Assembly (NCBI RefSeq): GCF_023540835.1
Contig: NZ_JALKCU010000009.1
Coordinates: forward strand, 1 to 38,774
Source of the DNA: Marivivens geojensis
GTDB taxonomy: Bacteria > Pseudomonadota > Alphaproteobacteria > Rhodobacterales > Rhodobacteraceae
DNA length: 38,774 nt
Direction of reading: 5' to 3'
The notes beneath the pieces were generated by a model, which was not told the DNA's origin, did not search any database, and was given only the letters and a program-made list of their open reading frames with translations. A program made the translations under genes and the position numbers. Below are positions 8,511-17,137 of the stretch, piece by piece (the first letter of the stretch is position 1; every line of letters begins with the position of its first letter).

Positions 8511-9848
8511 TTACCCTTTAATGAATTTCTTACGGATCCAGCCCGAGATCGTGTCCATGATCATCACCGTCAACACGACGAGGATCATGTAATAGCACAC
8601 CTCTTCCCAATCCTTTTGGGTGATGATCGCCTGCGTCAACAAAAGACCGATACCGCCACCGACAAGCGCACCAATCACAGTGGCCGAACGGGTGTTCGAT
8701 TCAAAGTAATAGAGAAGCTGAGACAGGATCAGCGGGAGGACCTGAGGGATCACACCAAAGCGCATCCGTTGGATCATATTCGCGCCCGTCGACTGGATGC
8801 CTTCGACCTGTTTGTTATCGATGTTTTCCAACGCTTCAGAGAAGGTTTTCCCGAATGTACCCGTATCCGTCAGCAGGATCGCCAAGGAGCCCGTCATCGG
8901 ACCTGGCCCAAACGCTCGCGACAGAATGACAGTCCAGATCAGACCATCGACGCCGCGCAAGAAGTCGAACAGACGGCGGCATGTGAGGCGTAACCAGACC
9001 GCTGGGGCAAAATTCGACGCCGCAAAAAAGGCCAGCGGGAACGCGATCATCCCAGCCCCCATTGTGCCAATGAACGCCATCAGAACCGTTTCACCCATCG
9101 CCCAGAACACATCGCCATGGCGCCACATCTTATTGTTCCAAAAGCCGTCGATCATCGCCACGATGTTGGAATGCTCTGCAGTCACACGCGGCTCCCAAAT
9201 GGCAAGCGCGATCAACTCACCAAACGACTTGCCGTAGAACGGACTATCGAGGGTAAAGAAGAACAGCTCCCAGCCCGCTTGATAACGGAACACTTCGGTC
9301 CGTGCGGGGGTCATTGAGAACCGCCATTTGCCTTGGTCGATGGAAACGCGATTGCGAGAGACGCTCATCCACTCAGGAATATCTTTGCCATCAGGAAGCG
9401 TGAGCACCACCGCGCGCCCGTTCACTTGGGTCGTGATTTCACCAAAGTCGGGAACATTGATGACGGCCATATTGTCAGGAAGATACTGAACAGACGCATC
9501 ACCGTAGAGCGAAATGGACGTGGTCTCACCCATCGCCACCCATTCTGGAGCTTCGCCTGAGGGGTATGTCCCTTTGCGTTCGCCCTCGACCGAGGCGACG
9601 ACCTCACCCGACCGGTTATCTCGGGTGACGTGAGTCTTATAAGACCAAAAGTCACCGAGGAGGACCGCTGCGTTTTCTGGACGTGCGCGAGACGCGAGGC
9701 CCGCGACGTCAAACGCGAAGAATACATAAATCAGGTAGCCAAGGATCGCGAAGGGCACCGCAATGCTGCGCCATTTACGGAACCGAAAGGTGCCTTCAAT
9801 CGACTGCTTCAAACCGACGGTATCGAAATTTTCAGTGGCGGTTGTCAT
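8511..9848 (-). CDS. phnE: phosphonate ABC transporter permease PhnE (long form)
   Basis: A 445-residue permease, much longer than E. coli PhnE. One N-terminal membrane helix (about residues 28-50) is followed by a non-membrane stretch of roughly 150 residues, then a standard permease domain with the loop EALENIDNKQVEGI that contacts the ATPase PhnC. The long form is typical of the second phnE gene in alphaproteobacteria. The extra domain probably faces the periplasm. Its ATG overlaps the preceding phnE stop (ATGA). The two PhnE proteins probably form a heterodimer. Confidence 0.92.
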   Translation of the reverse strand: MTTATENFDTVGLKQSIEGTFRFRKWRSIAVPFAILGYLIYVFFAFDVAGLASRARPENAAVLLGDFWSYKTHVTRDNRSGEVVASVEGERKGTYPSGEAPEWVAMGETTSISLYGDASVQYLPDNMAVINVPDFGEITTQVNGRAVVLTLPDGKDIPEWMSVSRNRVSIDQGKWRFSMTPARTEVFRYQAGWELFFFTLDSPFYGKSFGELIALAIWEPRVTAEHSNIVAMIDGFWNNKMWRHGDVFWAMGETVLMAFIGTMGAGMIAFPLAFFAASNFAPAVWLRLTCRRLFDFLRGVDGLIWTVILSRAFGPGPMTGSLAILLTDTGTFGKTFSEALENIDNKQVEGIQSTGANMIQRMRFGVIPQVLPLILSQLLYYFESNTRSATVIGALVGGGIGLLLTQAIITQKDWEEVCYYMILVVLTVMIMDTISGWIRKKFIKG

Positions 9849-10699
9849 GCCAGCACCCCTCCCTTAACCAGACGTTGACGGGCGCGATCAGACAGGTGGT
9901 CAACGATCATAATGGTCAGGAACAGGATCGCGAAAATCGCGACAACCTGATCGTATTTCCCCTGCCCCCACTGGAGCGCGGTTTTCAGGTCATAGCCCAA
10001 ACCACCTGCCCCAACGAAGCCAAGGATTGCCGAGGCGCGAATGTTAATCTCGAACCGCAAAAGCGCGTAGGACGACCAGTTCGGAGCGACCTGAGGCATT
10101 ACCCCAAACCAGATGCGTTGGAACCAATTGCCTCCAACCGACGCCAGACCTTCAACGGGTTTCAGGTCCACGTTCTCTGCCGCTTCGGAAAACAGTTTAC
10201 CCAATGCGCCAGCCGTGTGGAACGCAATCGCGATCATGGCGGGGACAGGGCCAACGCCCAAAAGAAAAATCAGCACCAATGCGATAACGATTTCAGGCAC
10301 AGCGCGCATGGTATCCATGATGCGGCGGAAGACGGATGTCAGGCGCGGCCAAAGAGCCAGACCACGCGTTGAAAGAAAGGCCAGAGCCATCCCAAAGATA
10401 CCGCCGAACAAGGTCGCGATCGCTGCGATATTAAGGGTCTCGATCAGGGATGGGATTGCTGCCACGAACAAACGCGGCAGGTTCTGCCAGTTCGTGAAAG
10501 CCTCGGAAAAAATCTCTTTTGGGAAATCAAAAATGCGGTGCAAACCGTCTAGAAAGCCGCCTGCATTGCGATCTTCAGCAACGGTGAACCCGCTCGCAAA
10601 AAGCACAAAGAAGAGAGCGACCAGAATGGCCCCATAAAGGCGGCGGCGGCGGACCAGAGCGAGATACTCTGCCGTGCCAGATACGGTGTGTGCCGTCAT
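9845..10699 (-). CDS. phnE: phosphonate ABC transporter permease PhnE (short form)
   Basis: A 284-residue inner-membrane permease with about six helices and the cytoplasmic loop EAAENVDLKPVEGLASVGGN. It forms the translocation path with the long PhnE. The start at 10699 was chosen because longer in-frame starts would run through the phnD-phnE hairpin into phnD. Only a weak ribosome site (GGGACA) is visible. It lies 64 bases after phnD and overlaps the long phnE by four bases. Confidence 0.93.
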   Translation of the reverse strand: MTAHTVSGTAEYLALVRRRRLYGAILVALFFVLFASGFTVAEDRNAGGFLDGLHRIFDFPKEIFSEAFTNWQNLPRLFVAAIPSLIETLNIAAIATLFGGIFGMALAFLSTRGLALWPRLTSVFRRIMDTMRAVPEIVIALVLIFLLGVGPVPAMIAIAFHTAGALGKLFSEAAENVDLKPVEGLASVGGNWFQRIWFGVMPQVAPNWSSYALLRFEINIRASAILGFVGAGGLGYDLKTALQWGQGKYDQVVAIFAILFLTIMIVDHLSDRARQRLVKGGVLA

Positions 10700-10721
10700 T
10701 AGTATGTCCCGGATATGAAAA

Positions 10722-10752
10722 ACCCGAAGGCAGACTGATGCTGCCTCCGGGT
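10722..10752 (-). other. intercistronic hairpin between phnD and phnE
   Basis: Twelve-base arms with one mismatch (10722-10733 and 10741-10752) enclose a 7-base loop, between the phnD stop and the phnE start. No T-run follows. Such hairpins behind binding-protein genes usually protect the upstream mRNA and raise binding protein over permease. That role is inferred here. Confidence 0.65.
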
Positions 10753-10763
10753 CAGTGGTTTGA

Positions 10764-11675
10764 TTAGGAACCGTTAGCGATCTGCTGACGACGCACTTCG
10801 ATGATAGTTTCGTAGTAGTCGTGGGTGATCGGAACGAAGCCAGAGGTGTCACCAGCAGCAACGCCGTATGCGCAATCTGGGTCAGCAGCTTGCAGACCTT
10901 CCACCAGTGCGGTCATGGTTGCTTTAACGTCGTCCGGCAGAGCGTTGCGCAGAACAACGGGGCCTTCTGGGATCGGCTTGGACATCCAGATCTGAACGAG
11001 GTCGTTCATGTCAACGAGACCAGCGTCAACTGCCTTGCGCAGAGCGCCCGAGTTGTAGCCGTCTTCCCAGTTGCCCTGACCGTCTGCCCAGGTCACGCCA
11101 GCGTCGATGTCACCGTTGTTCACTGCAACAATGGTTTGCTCGTGGCCGCCAGTAAAGCGAACTTCGCCGAAGTAGTCGCCGGATTCCATCGAGTGGCCAG
11201 TTGCCTGCGGGATTTCTACCGACGGGATCAGGAAGCCAGAGGTCGAGTTCGGGTCACCGAAGCCGAATACTTTGCCCTGAACGTCTTCGAGGGAGGTGAT
11301 GCCGCTGTCAGCGCGTGCGAAACCGATCGAGTGGTAGGTGTAAGAACCGTCGAGGTTCGCTTTAACCAGAACCGGCGAAACAGCCTCAGGATCGGTCAGG
11401 TAAACTTTTGCGTAACCCGAAGCGCCGAGCCAAGCCATGTCGATGGTGCCACCCAGAAGACCCTGGATAACGCCGTCGTAGTCAGCCGGAGCGAAGAGTT
11501 TAACGTCAACGCCGAGTGCTTCAGATGCGTAGTTCTGAAGGCAAGCATAGGAGTTCATACGGTCCTGTGCGTTTTCACCGCCGAGGATACCGATGTTGAA
11601 TTCAGTGATTTCCTGAGCGGCAGCAGCGCCAGCCAGAACGGTAGTTGCGAGTGCAACGGAAAGGATCTTTTTCAT
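10764..11675 (-). CDS. phnD: phosphonate ABC transporter substrate-binding protein PhnD
   Basis: A 303-residue periplasmic binding protein. A clear signal peptide (residues 1-20) ends at the AAAAQ region. The mature part has the PhnD-type segments GLLGGTIDMAWLGASGYAK and FGDPNSTSGFLIPS, which bind the phosphonate oxygens. The start at 11675 has GGAGA upstream; an in-frame ATG 21 bases earlier is less likely. Codon choice looks more biased than in neighbouring phn genes, consistent with high expression. It is the second gene of phnCDEE. Confidence 0.95.
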   Translation of the reverse strand: MKKILSVALATTVLAGAAAAQEITEFNIGILGGENAQDRMNSYACLQNYASEALGVDVKLFAPADYDGVIQGLLGGTIDMAWLGASGYAKVYLTDPEAVSPVLVKANLDGSYTYHSIGFARADSGITSLEDVQGKVFGFGDPNSTSGFLIPSVEIPQATGHSMESGDYFGEVRFTGGHEQTIVAVNNGDIDAGVTWADGQGNWEDGYNSGALRKAVDAGLVDMNDLVQIWMSKPIPEGPVVLRNALPDDVKATMTALVEGLQAADPDCAYGVAAGDTSGFVPITHDYYETIIEVRRQQIANGS

Positions 11676-11743
11676 GGTCGTCTCCAAAGGGAACATATCA
11701 TTCGAATTGGCGCGGCCATCACACGGCCTTTGCCTGCGGCTAC

Positions 11744-12565
11744 TCAGTCGCTCAACAGTGCGGCTGCGTATTCAGTTGCGGGAGCCAGCGACCCGATCTC
11801 TGTCGAGGTCGCGCTCTCGGAAAAGCTTTCGTCTGCCCCGTAGATGTCGCGAGCGACGTCTTGGGTGAGTTGATTTGGGGTACCATCAAACACGATGCGA
11901 CCGTCCCGCATCCCGATCACACGATCGCAATAGCGACGCGCTGTATCGAGGGTGTGAAGGTTCGCCATCACCATGCGGCCGTCTTCGACGTTGATGCGCT
12001 TGAGCGTGTCCATCACGATCTGCGCGTTCATCGGGTCGAGCGAGGCAATTGGTTCGTCGGCAAGGATGATCTTGGGGTCTTGCATCAGCGCACGGGCAAT
12101 CGCGACGCGCTGTTGTTGACCACCAGATAGCGCCTCGGCCCGCTTTGCGGCCTGTTCAGCGATCCCCAAGCGGTCGAGAATTTCGAGGGCGCGGGTGATG
12201 TCTTGGCTCGACCAAAGGTTCAGAACACTGGTCAGCGTGGAACGGCGGCCCAAAAGGCCATGCAGCACGTTCGAAACAACATCCATACGCGGGACAAGGT
12301 TGAACTGCTGGAACACCATCGCGCATTGGCTCTGCCAGTCACGTTTATCTTTGCCCTGCAGTGCCAGCACATCAACGCCATCAACAATGATTTGACCGTC
12401 GCTCGCATCGGTCAGGCGGTTCATCATACGCAAATACGTCGATTTACCCGCACCAGAGCGGCCAATGATGCCTACGAACTGCGCGCCTTCGACCGAGAAC
12501 GAAATGTTGTCGACTGCCGCTTTGTCACCGAAGCGCTTGGTCACGCTGTTTACGTTGAGTTGCAT
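11744..12565 (-). CDS. phnC: phosphonate ABC transporter ATP-binding protein PhnC
   Basis: A 273-residue ABC ATPase that energises phosphonate import. It has Walker [10 protein letters not shown] at about residues 35-43, signature LSGGQQQRV and Walker [13 protein letters not shown]. The start at 12565 has AGGGGAT just upstream and matches the family N terminus; the longer in-frame start is not supported. First gene of the transporter operon. A probable tandem Pho-box array lies 64-103 bases upstream. Confidence 0.94.
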   Translation of the reverse strand: MQLNVNSVTKRFGDKAAVDNISFSVEGAQFVGIIGRSGAGKSTYLRMMNRLTDASDGQIIVDGVDVLALQGKDKRDWQSQCAMVFQQFNLVPRMDVVSNVLHGLLGRRSTLTSVLNLWSSQDITRALEILDRLGIAEQAAKRAEALSGGQQQRVAIARALMQDPKIILADEPIASLDPMNAQIVMDTLKRINVEDGRMVMANLHTLDTARRYCDRVIGMRDGRIVFDGTPNQLTQDVARDIYGADESFSESATSTEIGSLAPATEYAAALLSD

Positions 12566-12802
12566 ACCATCCCCTGTTTTGCTCCGTCGGGGGATACGCA
12601 TGGTTTGTGACAAGAAATTCTCATGCCTATGAACCTTTAGCGACAGCAAAGATTCAGTTTTACGACACCTCAAGGCGTGGCAGCGGTTTGAAAAACAGCG
12701 CGCAAGTCGTGATTTTACAGGAGTGTCACCATTGCTTTAATCAGAGGTTACACAGGCCCATCATGCGAATTTTGTCTTTCAATTTCCGACAGAGAGTTTC
12801 GC
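12566..12802. other. divergent promoter region, phnC / phytase-like gene
   Basis: This 237-base gap separates phnC (minus strand) from the phytase-like gene (plus strand). It holds the Pho-box-like array on the phnC side. On the plus-strand side I found no convincing Pho box. Confidence 0.6.
12629..12668 (-). promoter_or_regulatory. candidate tandem Pho boxes upstream of phnC
   Basis: On the minus strand four 7-mers follow each other at exact 11-bp spacing: GTGTCGT, CTGAATC, CTGTCGC and GGTTCAT, with A/T-rich 4-base spacers AAAA, TTTG and TAAA. The PhoB consensus is CTGTCAT repeated every 11 bp. The first and third repeats fit well; the second and fourth are degenerate. The array is 64-103 bases from the phnC start, a usual distance for phosphate-starvation activation. 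Confidence 0.55.
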
Positions 12803-14953
12803 ATGACCTTTAAATCCGTCTGCTTTACGTCGATCCTCGCTCTGGCCGCTGGCCAAGCATCGGCAGAGATGAACTTTAACCGCATCGCATCGTTTGCGAC
12901 GCCGTATAACAACGCTGATGCCTCTGCAGAATCCTCTGCCGAAATCATCGCCGCGTCTGACGGTGGTATGACATTGATCTATACTGATAGCCCGCTGGGC
13001 GTTGTTGGTTTGATCGACATCACTGACGCGACAAACCCACAGGCCAAAGGCAACGTGGACATGGGCGGCGAACCGACCTCTGTGACCGTCGTCGGCAACA
13101 CCGCTTACGTGGCGGTGAACACCTCTGAATCCTATACCAATCCGTCGGGCAAGCTGGTTTCTTTAAACCTCTCCGACGGTTCGATCACTGGTCAGTGTGA
13201 CCTAGGCGGTCAGCCTGACTCGACGGCGCACACCCACGCTGGTGACATGGTAACTGTGGCTATCGAGAACGAACGTGACGAAGACCTCGGCGACGGTCGC
13301 GTTGGCCAGATGCCTGCTGGCTACATGGTCACCGTCGGCCTCTCTGGCGATGCTCTAGCTTGCGATAGCCTCGTGAAAATCGACGTAACAGGCCTCAGCG
13401 ACATCGCACCCGAAGATCCAGAGCCCGAATTTGTAGACGTCAACAACCTCGGCGAAATCGCTGTCACCATGCAGGAAAACAACTCGATCGTTATCCTGAA
13501 CGCTGACGGTTCGGTTCAGAACGAATTCTCTGCTGGTTCTGTCGATCTGGTAAATATCGACGCGACCGACGAACGCGGCGCGCTGATCTTTAACGAAAGC
13601 CAGCCTGGTCGCCTTCGCGAGCCCGATGGTCTTCAGTGGATCGACGATAACCACGTCATGATCGCAAACGAAGGCGACATGGACGGCGGTTCGCGTTCGG
13701 TCACTGTGTTCCACAAAGACGGCACTTTGGTTTGGGAGTCGGGCAACGCCTTTGAAACCCCGATCATCCAAGCAGGCCACTACCCCGACAAACGTTCCGA
13801 CGCCAAAGGCGTTGAGCCTGAAGGCATGGAGGTCGCGACCTTCGGCGACACCACCTACGCCTTCATCCTGTCCGAACGCGCATCGACCATCTCCGTCTAC
13901 GACGTGACGGACGCGACCAACCCTGTCTTCAAACAGGTTCTGCCGTCGGGCATTTCGCCTGAGGGCGCGATTGCAATCCCAGAGCGCGGCCTGCTTGCCA
14001 CCGCAAACGAGGTTGACCTTGGCGCGGATGGTGCAGCACGTGCGCACGTCATGATCTACGAACTTCAGGACGCACCAGCTGCATACCCGCAACTGACCTC
14101 TGAAGGCGCTGACGAACTGATCGGCTGGGGCGCAATCTCTGGCATGGTCGCTGACGAAGACGGTATGATCTACGCCGTCAACGACAGCTTCTATGGCTAC
14201 CAGCCGCGCATCTTCACCATCGACCCGAGCCAAACACCTGCTCGTATCATCGCAGCAACCGACGTGACCCGCGCAGGTTATCCTGCACAGAAGATGGACA
14301 TGGAAGGCATTACACTGGACGGCGAAGGCGGTTTCTGGATCGCATCCGAAGGCCGCACCGATCGTCTGGTTCCTCACGCAATCTACCACGTGAAGGCCAA
14401 CGGTCAGATCAAGGAAGAAATCGCTCTTCCAGCAGAGCTCTTGGCTGTTGAAAAACGTTTCGGCTTTGAAGGCATCACACTGGTCGGCGACACCCTTTGG
14501 ATGGCCGTTCAGCGCGAATGGGCTGACGACGACAAAGGCTTTGTGAAACTGGTGTCGTATAACACCAGCACCGAAGAATGGGGCGCTGTTCGTTATCCGC
14601 TGGACGCCGTTGAAACGGGCTGGATCGGCCTGTCGGAAATTCAGGCCCACGGCGACTACGTCTACCTGATCGAACGCGACAACCAGATCGGTGAAAACGC
14701 TGCCGTGAAACAAGTGACCCGCGTTGCGCTGTCCGAAATGGTACCTGCGCCACTGGGCGGTGACCTGCCGGTTGTTACCAAAGAAATCGTTTACGATCTT
14801 ATCCCTGATCTGGCATCGAACGGCGGCTACGTCGTCGACAAGATCGAAGGCATGGCAATCATGCAAGACGGTACCACATGGATGTCGACCGACAACGACG
14901 GCGTTGATGATAGCTCGGGTGAGACGTTCTTCTGGTCGATCGGCCAGTTCTAA
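12803..14953 (+). CDS. secreted phytase-like esterase/phosphatase-family protein
   Basis: A 716-residue exported protein. The signal peptide (residues 1-21) ends at ASA. The N-terminal half (about 25-420) is a beta-propeller-like, Asp/Glu-rich domain of the choice-of-anchor type, with two ITDATNP or VTDATNP segments and GVEPEGMEV. The C-terminal half (about 430-715) looks like the phytase-like domain, with MDMEGITLDGEGGFWIASEGR and VDKIEGMAIM. Activity is unproven in this family; phosphoester hydrolysis is a reasonable guess. Many acidic residues suggest calcium binding. It diverges from phnC, and an intrinsic terminator follows. Strongly biased codons suggest high expression. Confidence 0.8.
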   Translation: MTFKSVCFTSILALAAGQASAEMNFNRIASFATPYNNADASAESSAEIIAASDGGMTLIYTDSPLGVVGLIDITDATNPQAKGNVDMGGEPTSVTVVGNTAYVAVNTSESYTNPSGKLVSLNLSDGSITGQCDLGGQPDSTAHTHAGDMVTVAIENERDEDLGDGRVGQMPAGYMVTVGLSGDALACDSLVKIDVTGLSDIAPEDPEPEFVDVNNLGEIAVTMQENNSIVILNADGSVQNEFSAGSVDLVNIDATDERGALIFNESQPGRLREPDGLQWIDDNHVMIANEGDMDGGSRSVTVFHKDGTLVWESGNAFETPIIQAGHYPDKRSDAKGVEPEGMEVATFGDTTYAFILSERASTISVYDVTDATNPVFKQVLPSGISPEGAIAIPERGLLATANEVDLGADGAARAHVMIYELQDAPAAYPQLTSEGADELIGWGAISGMVADEDGMIYAVNDSFYGYQPRIFTIDPSQTPARIIAATDVTRAGYPAQKMDMEGITLDGEGGFWIASEGRTDRLVPHAIYHVKANGQIKEEIALPAELLAVEKRFGFEGITLVGDTLWMAVQREWADDDKGFVKLVSYNTSTEEWGAVRYPLDAVETGWIGLSEIQAHGDYVYLIERDNQIGENAAVKQVTRVALSEMVPAPLGGDLPVVTKEIVYDLIPDLASNGGYVVDKIEGMAIMQDGTTWMSTDNDGVDDSSGETFFWSIGQF

Positions 14954-14975
14954 GAACGCCTTACCCAGAAACACG

Positions 14976-15001
14976 AAAAGGGGCGCAATCGCGCCCCTTT
15001 T
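14976..15001. terminator. intrinsic terminator, probably bidirectional
   Basis: An 11-bp perfect stem (AAAAGGGGCGC and GCGCCCCTTTT) with loop AATC lies between the convergent phytase-like and SDR genes. T-runs in both orientations suggest it serves both. Confidence 0.85.
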
Positions 15002-15019
15002 AGCTATTTTGTTGTTCCC

Positions 15020-15781
15020 TTATCGCGGAGGCAGACGTGTTGCCCCATCGAGACGGATCACCTCACCGTTCAGATACGGGTTCTCGATGATCTGGCTCAC
15101 CAAGAGGCCAAATTCGTCCGGCTGACCCAATCGCGCTGGGTGGGGCACGTTTTTGATGATCGCGTCAGTGACCTCTGTCGGTAGACTCATCATCATTGGC
15201 GTGCCGAACAGACCAGGTGCAATCGCCATGACGCGCACGGCCGATTGTGCCAATTCGCGCGCCAGCGGTAGACACATAGACGCCACGCCACCCTTTGACG
15301 CTGAATAGGCCGCCTGCCCCATCTGACCATCCTGATAGGCCGCGGACGAGGTGTTGATGATCACGCCACGCTCACCATTTTCCAGCAACGGCAGGTTCAT
15401 CATCGCCCGCGTCGCATACGACATCACGTTGAATGTGCCGATCAGGTTAACACGGATCACACGTTCGAACAGATCGACGGCCAGTTTACCTTCACGTCCC
15501 ACCATGCGAGCAGCATTCGCAATGCCAGCGCAATTCACAACGACACGCGGTGCGCCCAGCTTAGACACGATGGTATCAATAGCGGCTTCCACCTGCGCCG
15601 CATCGCCCACATCGACCTGAACCGATAGTCCTCCCACCTCGGTCGCGACCGCTGCCCCTGCAGCTCCGTCAAAGTCCAAAATGCCGATCTTAGCGCCCTT
15701 GGATGCCAAATACCGTGCCGTTGCCGCACCTAGGCCGCTGCCGCCACCTGTTACGATGGCCACCTGCCCCGAAATATCCAT
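15020..15781 (-). CDS. SDR family oxidoreductase, 3-hydroxyacyl-CoA dehydrogenase-like
   Basis: A 253-residue classical short-chain dehydrogenase. The cofactor motif TGGGSGLG is at residues 11-18, with LDFDG marking NAD preference (Asp at the end of beta-2), NCAG near residue 88, and the catalytic Ser and YSASK near 155-175. The insertion LPLLENGERGVIINTSSAAY and the ending match 3-hydroxyacyl-CoA dehydrogenase type II (HSD10-like) enzymes. It probably acts in fatty or branched acyl-CoA oxidation. It lies 91 bases downstream of the FAH-family gene on the same strand. Confidence 0.88.
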   Translation of the reverse strand: MDISGQVAIVTGGGSGLGAATARYLASKGAKIGILDFDGAAGAAVATEVGGLSVQVDVGDAAQVEAAIDTIVSKLGAPRVVVNCAGIANAARMVGREGKLAVDLFERVIRVNLIGTFNVMSYATRAMMNLPLLENGERGVIINTSSAAYQDGQMGQAAYSASKGGVASMCLPLARELAQSAVRVMAIAPGLFGTPMMMSLPTEVTDAIIKNVPHPARLGQPDEFGLLVSQIIENPYLNGEVIRLDGATRLPPR

Positions 15782-15872
15782 GAAGTCCTCCCTTAAACGT
15801 CCCGCGCATTAGGTCGTCCAAGCATTTGAGGTTCAATAGTTTCCTAACGTTACGGAAAGGAAACCGTGGCGG

Positions 15873-16568
15873 TCAAATCGACGCACCGATCGACAATGAA
15901 ATCGGATCAAGCCCATCAATCCCACCGCTAATCACATCACCTGGAACAACTGGTCCGACACCTTCTGGCGTGCCAGTTAGGATCACGTCACCAGCACGTA
16001 GGTGATAGTATTTAGACAGATCAGCAACGATGTCTGTCACCTTGTGAACAAGCAGAGAGAGCGACGAGTCTTGCCTAAGGTCACCGTTGACCGACAAATG
16101 AATACGCTGATCGGCTGGCGTAAAATCGGTTGCCTTCGTGATCGTGGAAAACACCGCAGACTGTTCAACATCCTTGCCCAAATCCCAAGGCCTTTGTTTA
16201 ACCCGTTCTTTCAACTGTAAATCTCGGCGCGTCATGTCGAGCGCACAGCAATACCCGTATATTGCAACTTCGGCCTCTTCACACGTTGCTCGGGTCACGT
16301 CCGACCCGATGACCAAAGCCAACTCCATTTCATAATGGTAATTTTCGGTGCCCAGCGGATATGCCGCCGTCGCCCCCGACAGGACCGCAGCCGTGGGCGA
16401 CTTAGTGAAATAAAACGGTGCTTCGCGATCAACCTCATACCCCATCTCTTCGGCATGAGCGGCATAATTGCGCCCAACACAGAAAATACGGCCCACAGGA
16501 TATTCCGCCGCTTCACCCTTTACAGGGATCGTGAGAGCCTCGGGCAACTGAAACAAGTGAGCGGTCAT
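15873..16568 (-). CDS. fumarylacetoacetate hydrolase family protein
   Basis: A 231-residue protein of the FAH family, similar to fumarylpyruvate hydrolases and acylpyruvases. Visible features are FCVGRNYAAHAEEMG near residue 30, the metal-binding HYEMELALVIG near 80, and the family signature ILTGTPEGVGPV near 200. It cleaves or decarboxylates a beta-diketo acid with divalent metal. The exact substrate cannot be read from sequence. AGGACG lies about 11 bases ahead of the ATG. It may form an operon with the downstream SDR gene. Confidence 0.9.
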   Translation of the reverse strand: MTAHLFQLPEALTIPVKGEAAEYPVGRIFCVGRNYAAHAEEMGYEVDREAPFYFTKSPTAAVLSGATAAYPLGTENYHYEMELALVIGSDVTRATCEEAEVAIYGYCCALDMTRRDLQLKERVKQRPWDLGKDVEQSAVFSTITKATDFTPADQRIHLSVNGDLRQDSSLSLLVHKVTDIVADLSKYYHLRAGDVILTGTPEGVGPVVPGDVISGGIDGLDPISLSIGASI

Positions 16569-16714
16569 ACAGTGACGTCCTGATCTAGATTTTGACGGGT
16601 CGGAGATAGCGCCTGAACCTCACTGTAAGACGATCCTGCAAGAACAGGTACGTATTTTTAGCCAGCGGAGTTAATCTGGGATGCGTATTTAGAACGAAAC
16701 ATACGATCGCAGCC

Positions 16715-16821
16715 GGCCTAGCTGCGTTACTGCGGCTTTCGATGGGGTAAACGCCGAAAGTCCCACAAGAGGGGCTGCAAGGTGCTGAATTTATATGAGA
16801 ATTTGTTTTGGTTGCGGGGGT
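16715..16821 (+). pseudogene. decayed serine-recombinase 3' end with att remnant
   Basis: These 107 bases align without gaps to 38570-38676, about 85% identical by eye. There, the same sequence is the recombinase C terminus running into the initiator tRNA 3' end. The final 16 bases (16806-16821, TTTTGGTTGCGGGGGT) are identical in both, and 13 of them belong to the tRNA 3' terminus. In this copy the reading frame has stop codons. Confidence 0.75.
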
Positions 16822-16825
16822 TCGC

Positions 16826-16994
16826 ACGCTTTGTAGCCTACCTGTATTAACATGCCCTGTGTGAAGCAGTTCTGTGACGACTTCTGGCAGCCAAAAGCTG
16901 CCGTTTAGCCCGTGGCCAACCGCCGCGGTGCAGCTTCACCAGACCGGCCATTCGTCCATCGCGCAGTATTTTGGGAGAGTGAAGGTCGGCGATG
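16826..16994. repeat. composite dispersed repeat, copy 1 (parts A and B)
   Basis: Part A (16826-16871, 46 bases) is identical to 26014-26059. Part B (16909-16994, 86 bases) matches 29718-29803 at nearly 90%, and a short piece recurs at about 26112-26142. A 6-bp hairpin (GGCAGC/GCTGCC) sits between the parts. The minus-strand reading frame here is short and varies between copies, so it is probably not a gene. Confidence 0.75.
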
Positions 16995-17137
16995 GAGGAC
17001 CTTGCTGTCGTTCGCTGCGGTTGCGCCAATGGCGGCTTTGCATGATGATGACGGAAACTTGCAGCGATAATGGTCAACTGATCGCTGTTATGGCGATATC
17101 GGCGCATCTGCACCCGGCATGCGGGTCAACCAGTTTG

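Larger units (their letters stand above)
16569..17137. other. gene-free mosaic of mobile-element relics
   Basis: No credible gene is seen. The stretch holds a decayed serine-recombinase 3' end with an attachment-site remnant (16715-16821), then a dispersed composite repeat (16826-16994). The remaining 140 bases contain nothing I recognise. Confidence 0.7.

Noticed and set aside
12690-12802. Pho box for the phytase-like gene
   Set aside because: GTGTCAC and TTGTCTT occur, but no phased second half-site with a sensible spacer was found on the plus strand.
13355-14974. A 539-codon minus-strand open frame opposite the phytase-like gene
   Set aside because: It is a by-product of strong codon bias in the sense gene. 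Its translation has shadow composition (many His, Cys, Val, Phe), with no domain, signal or ribosome site.
16847-17113. An 88-codon minus-strand frame across repeat copy 1
   Set aside because: The frame is not kept in copy 2 and copy 3 has only part of it, so the repeat is unlikely to be coding.
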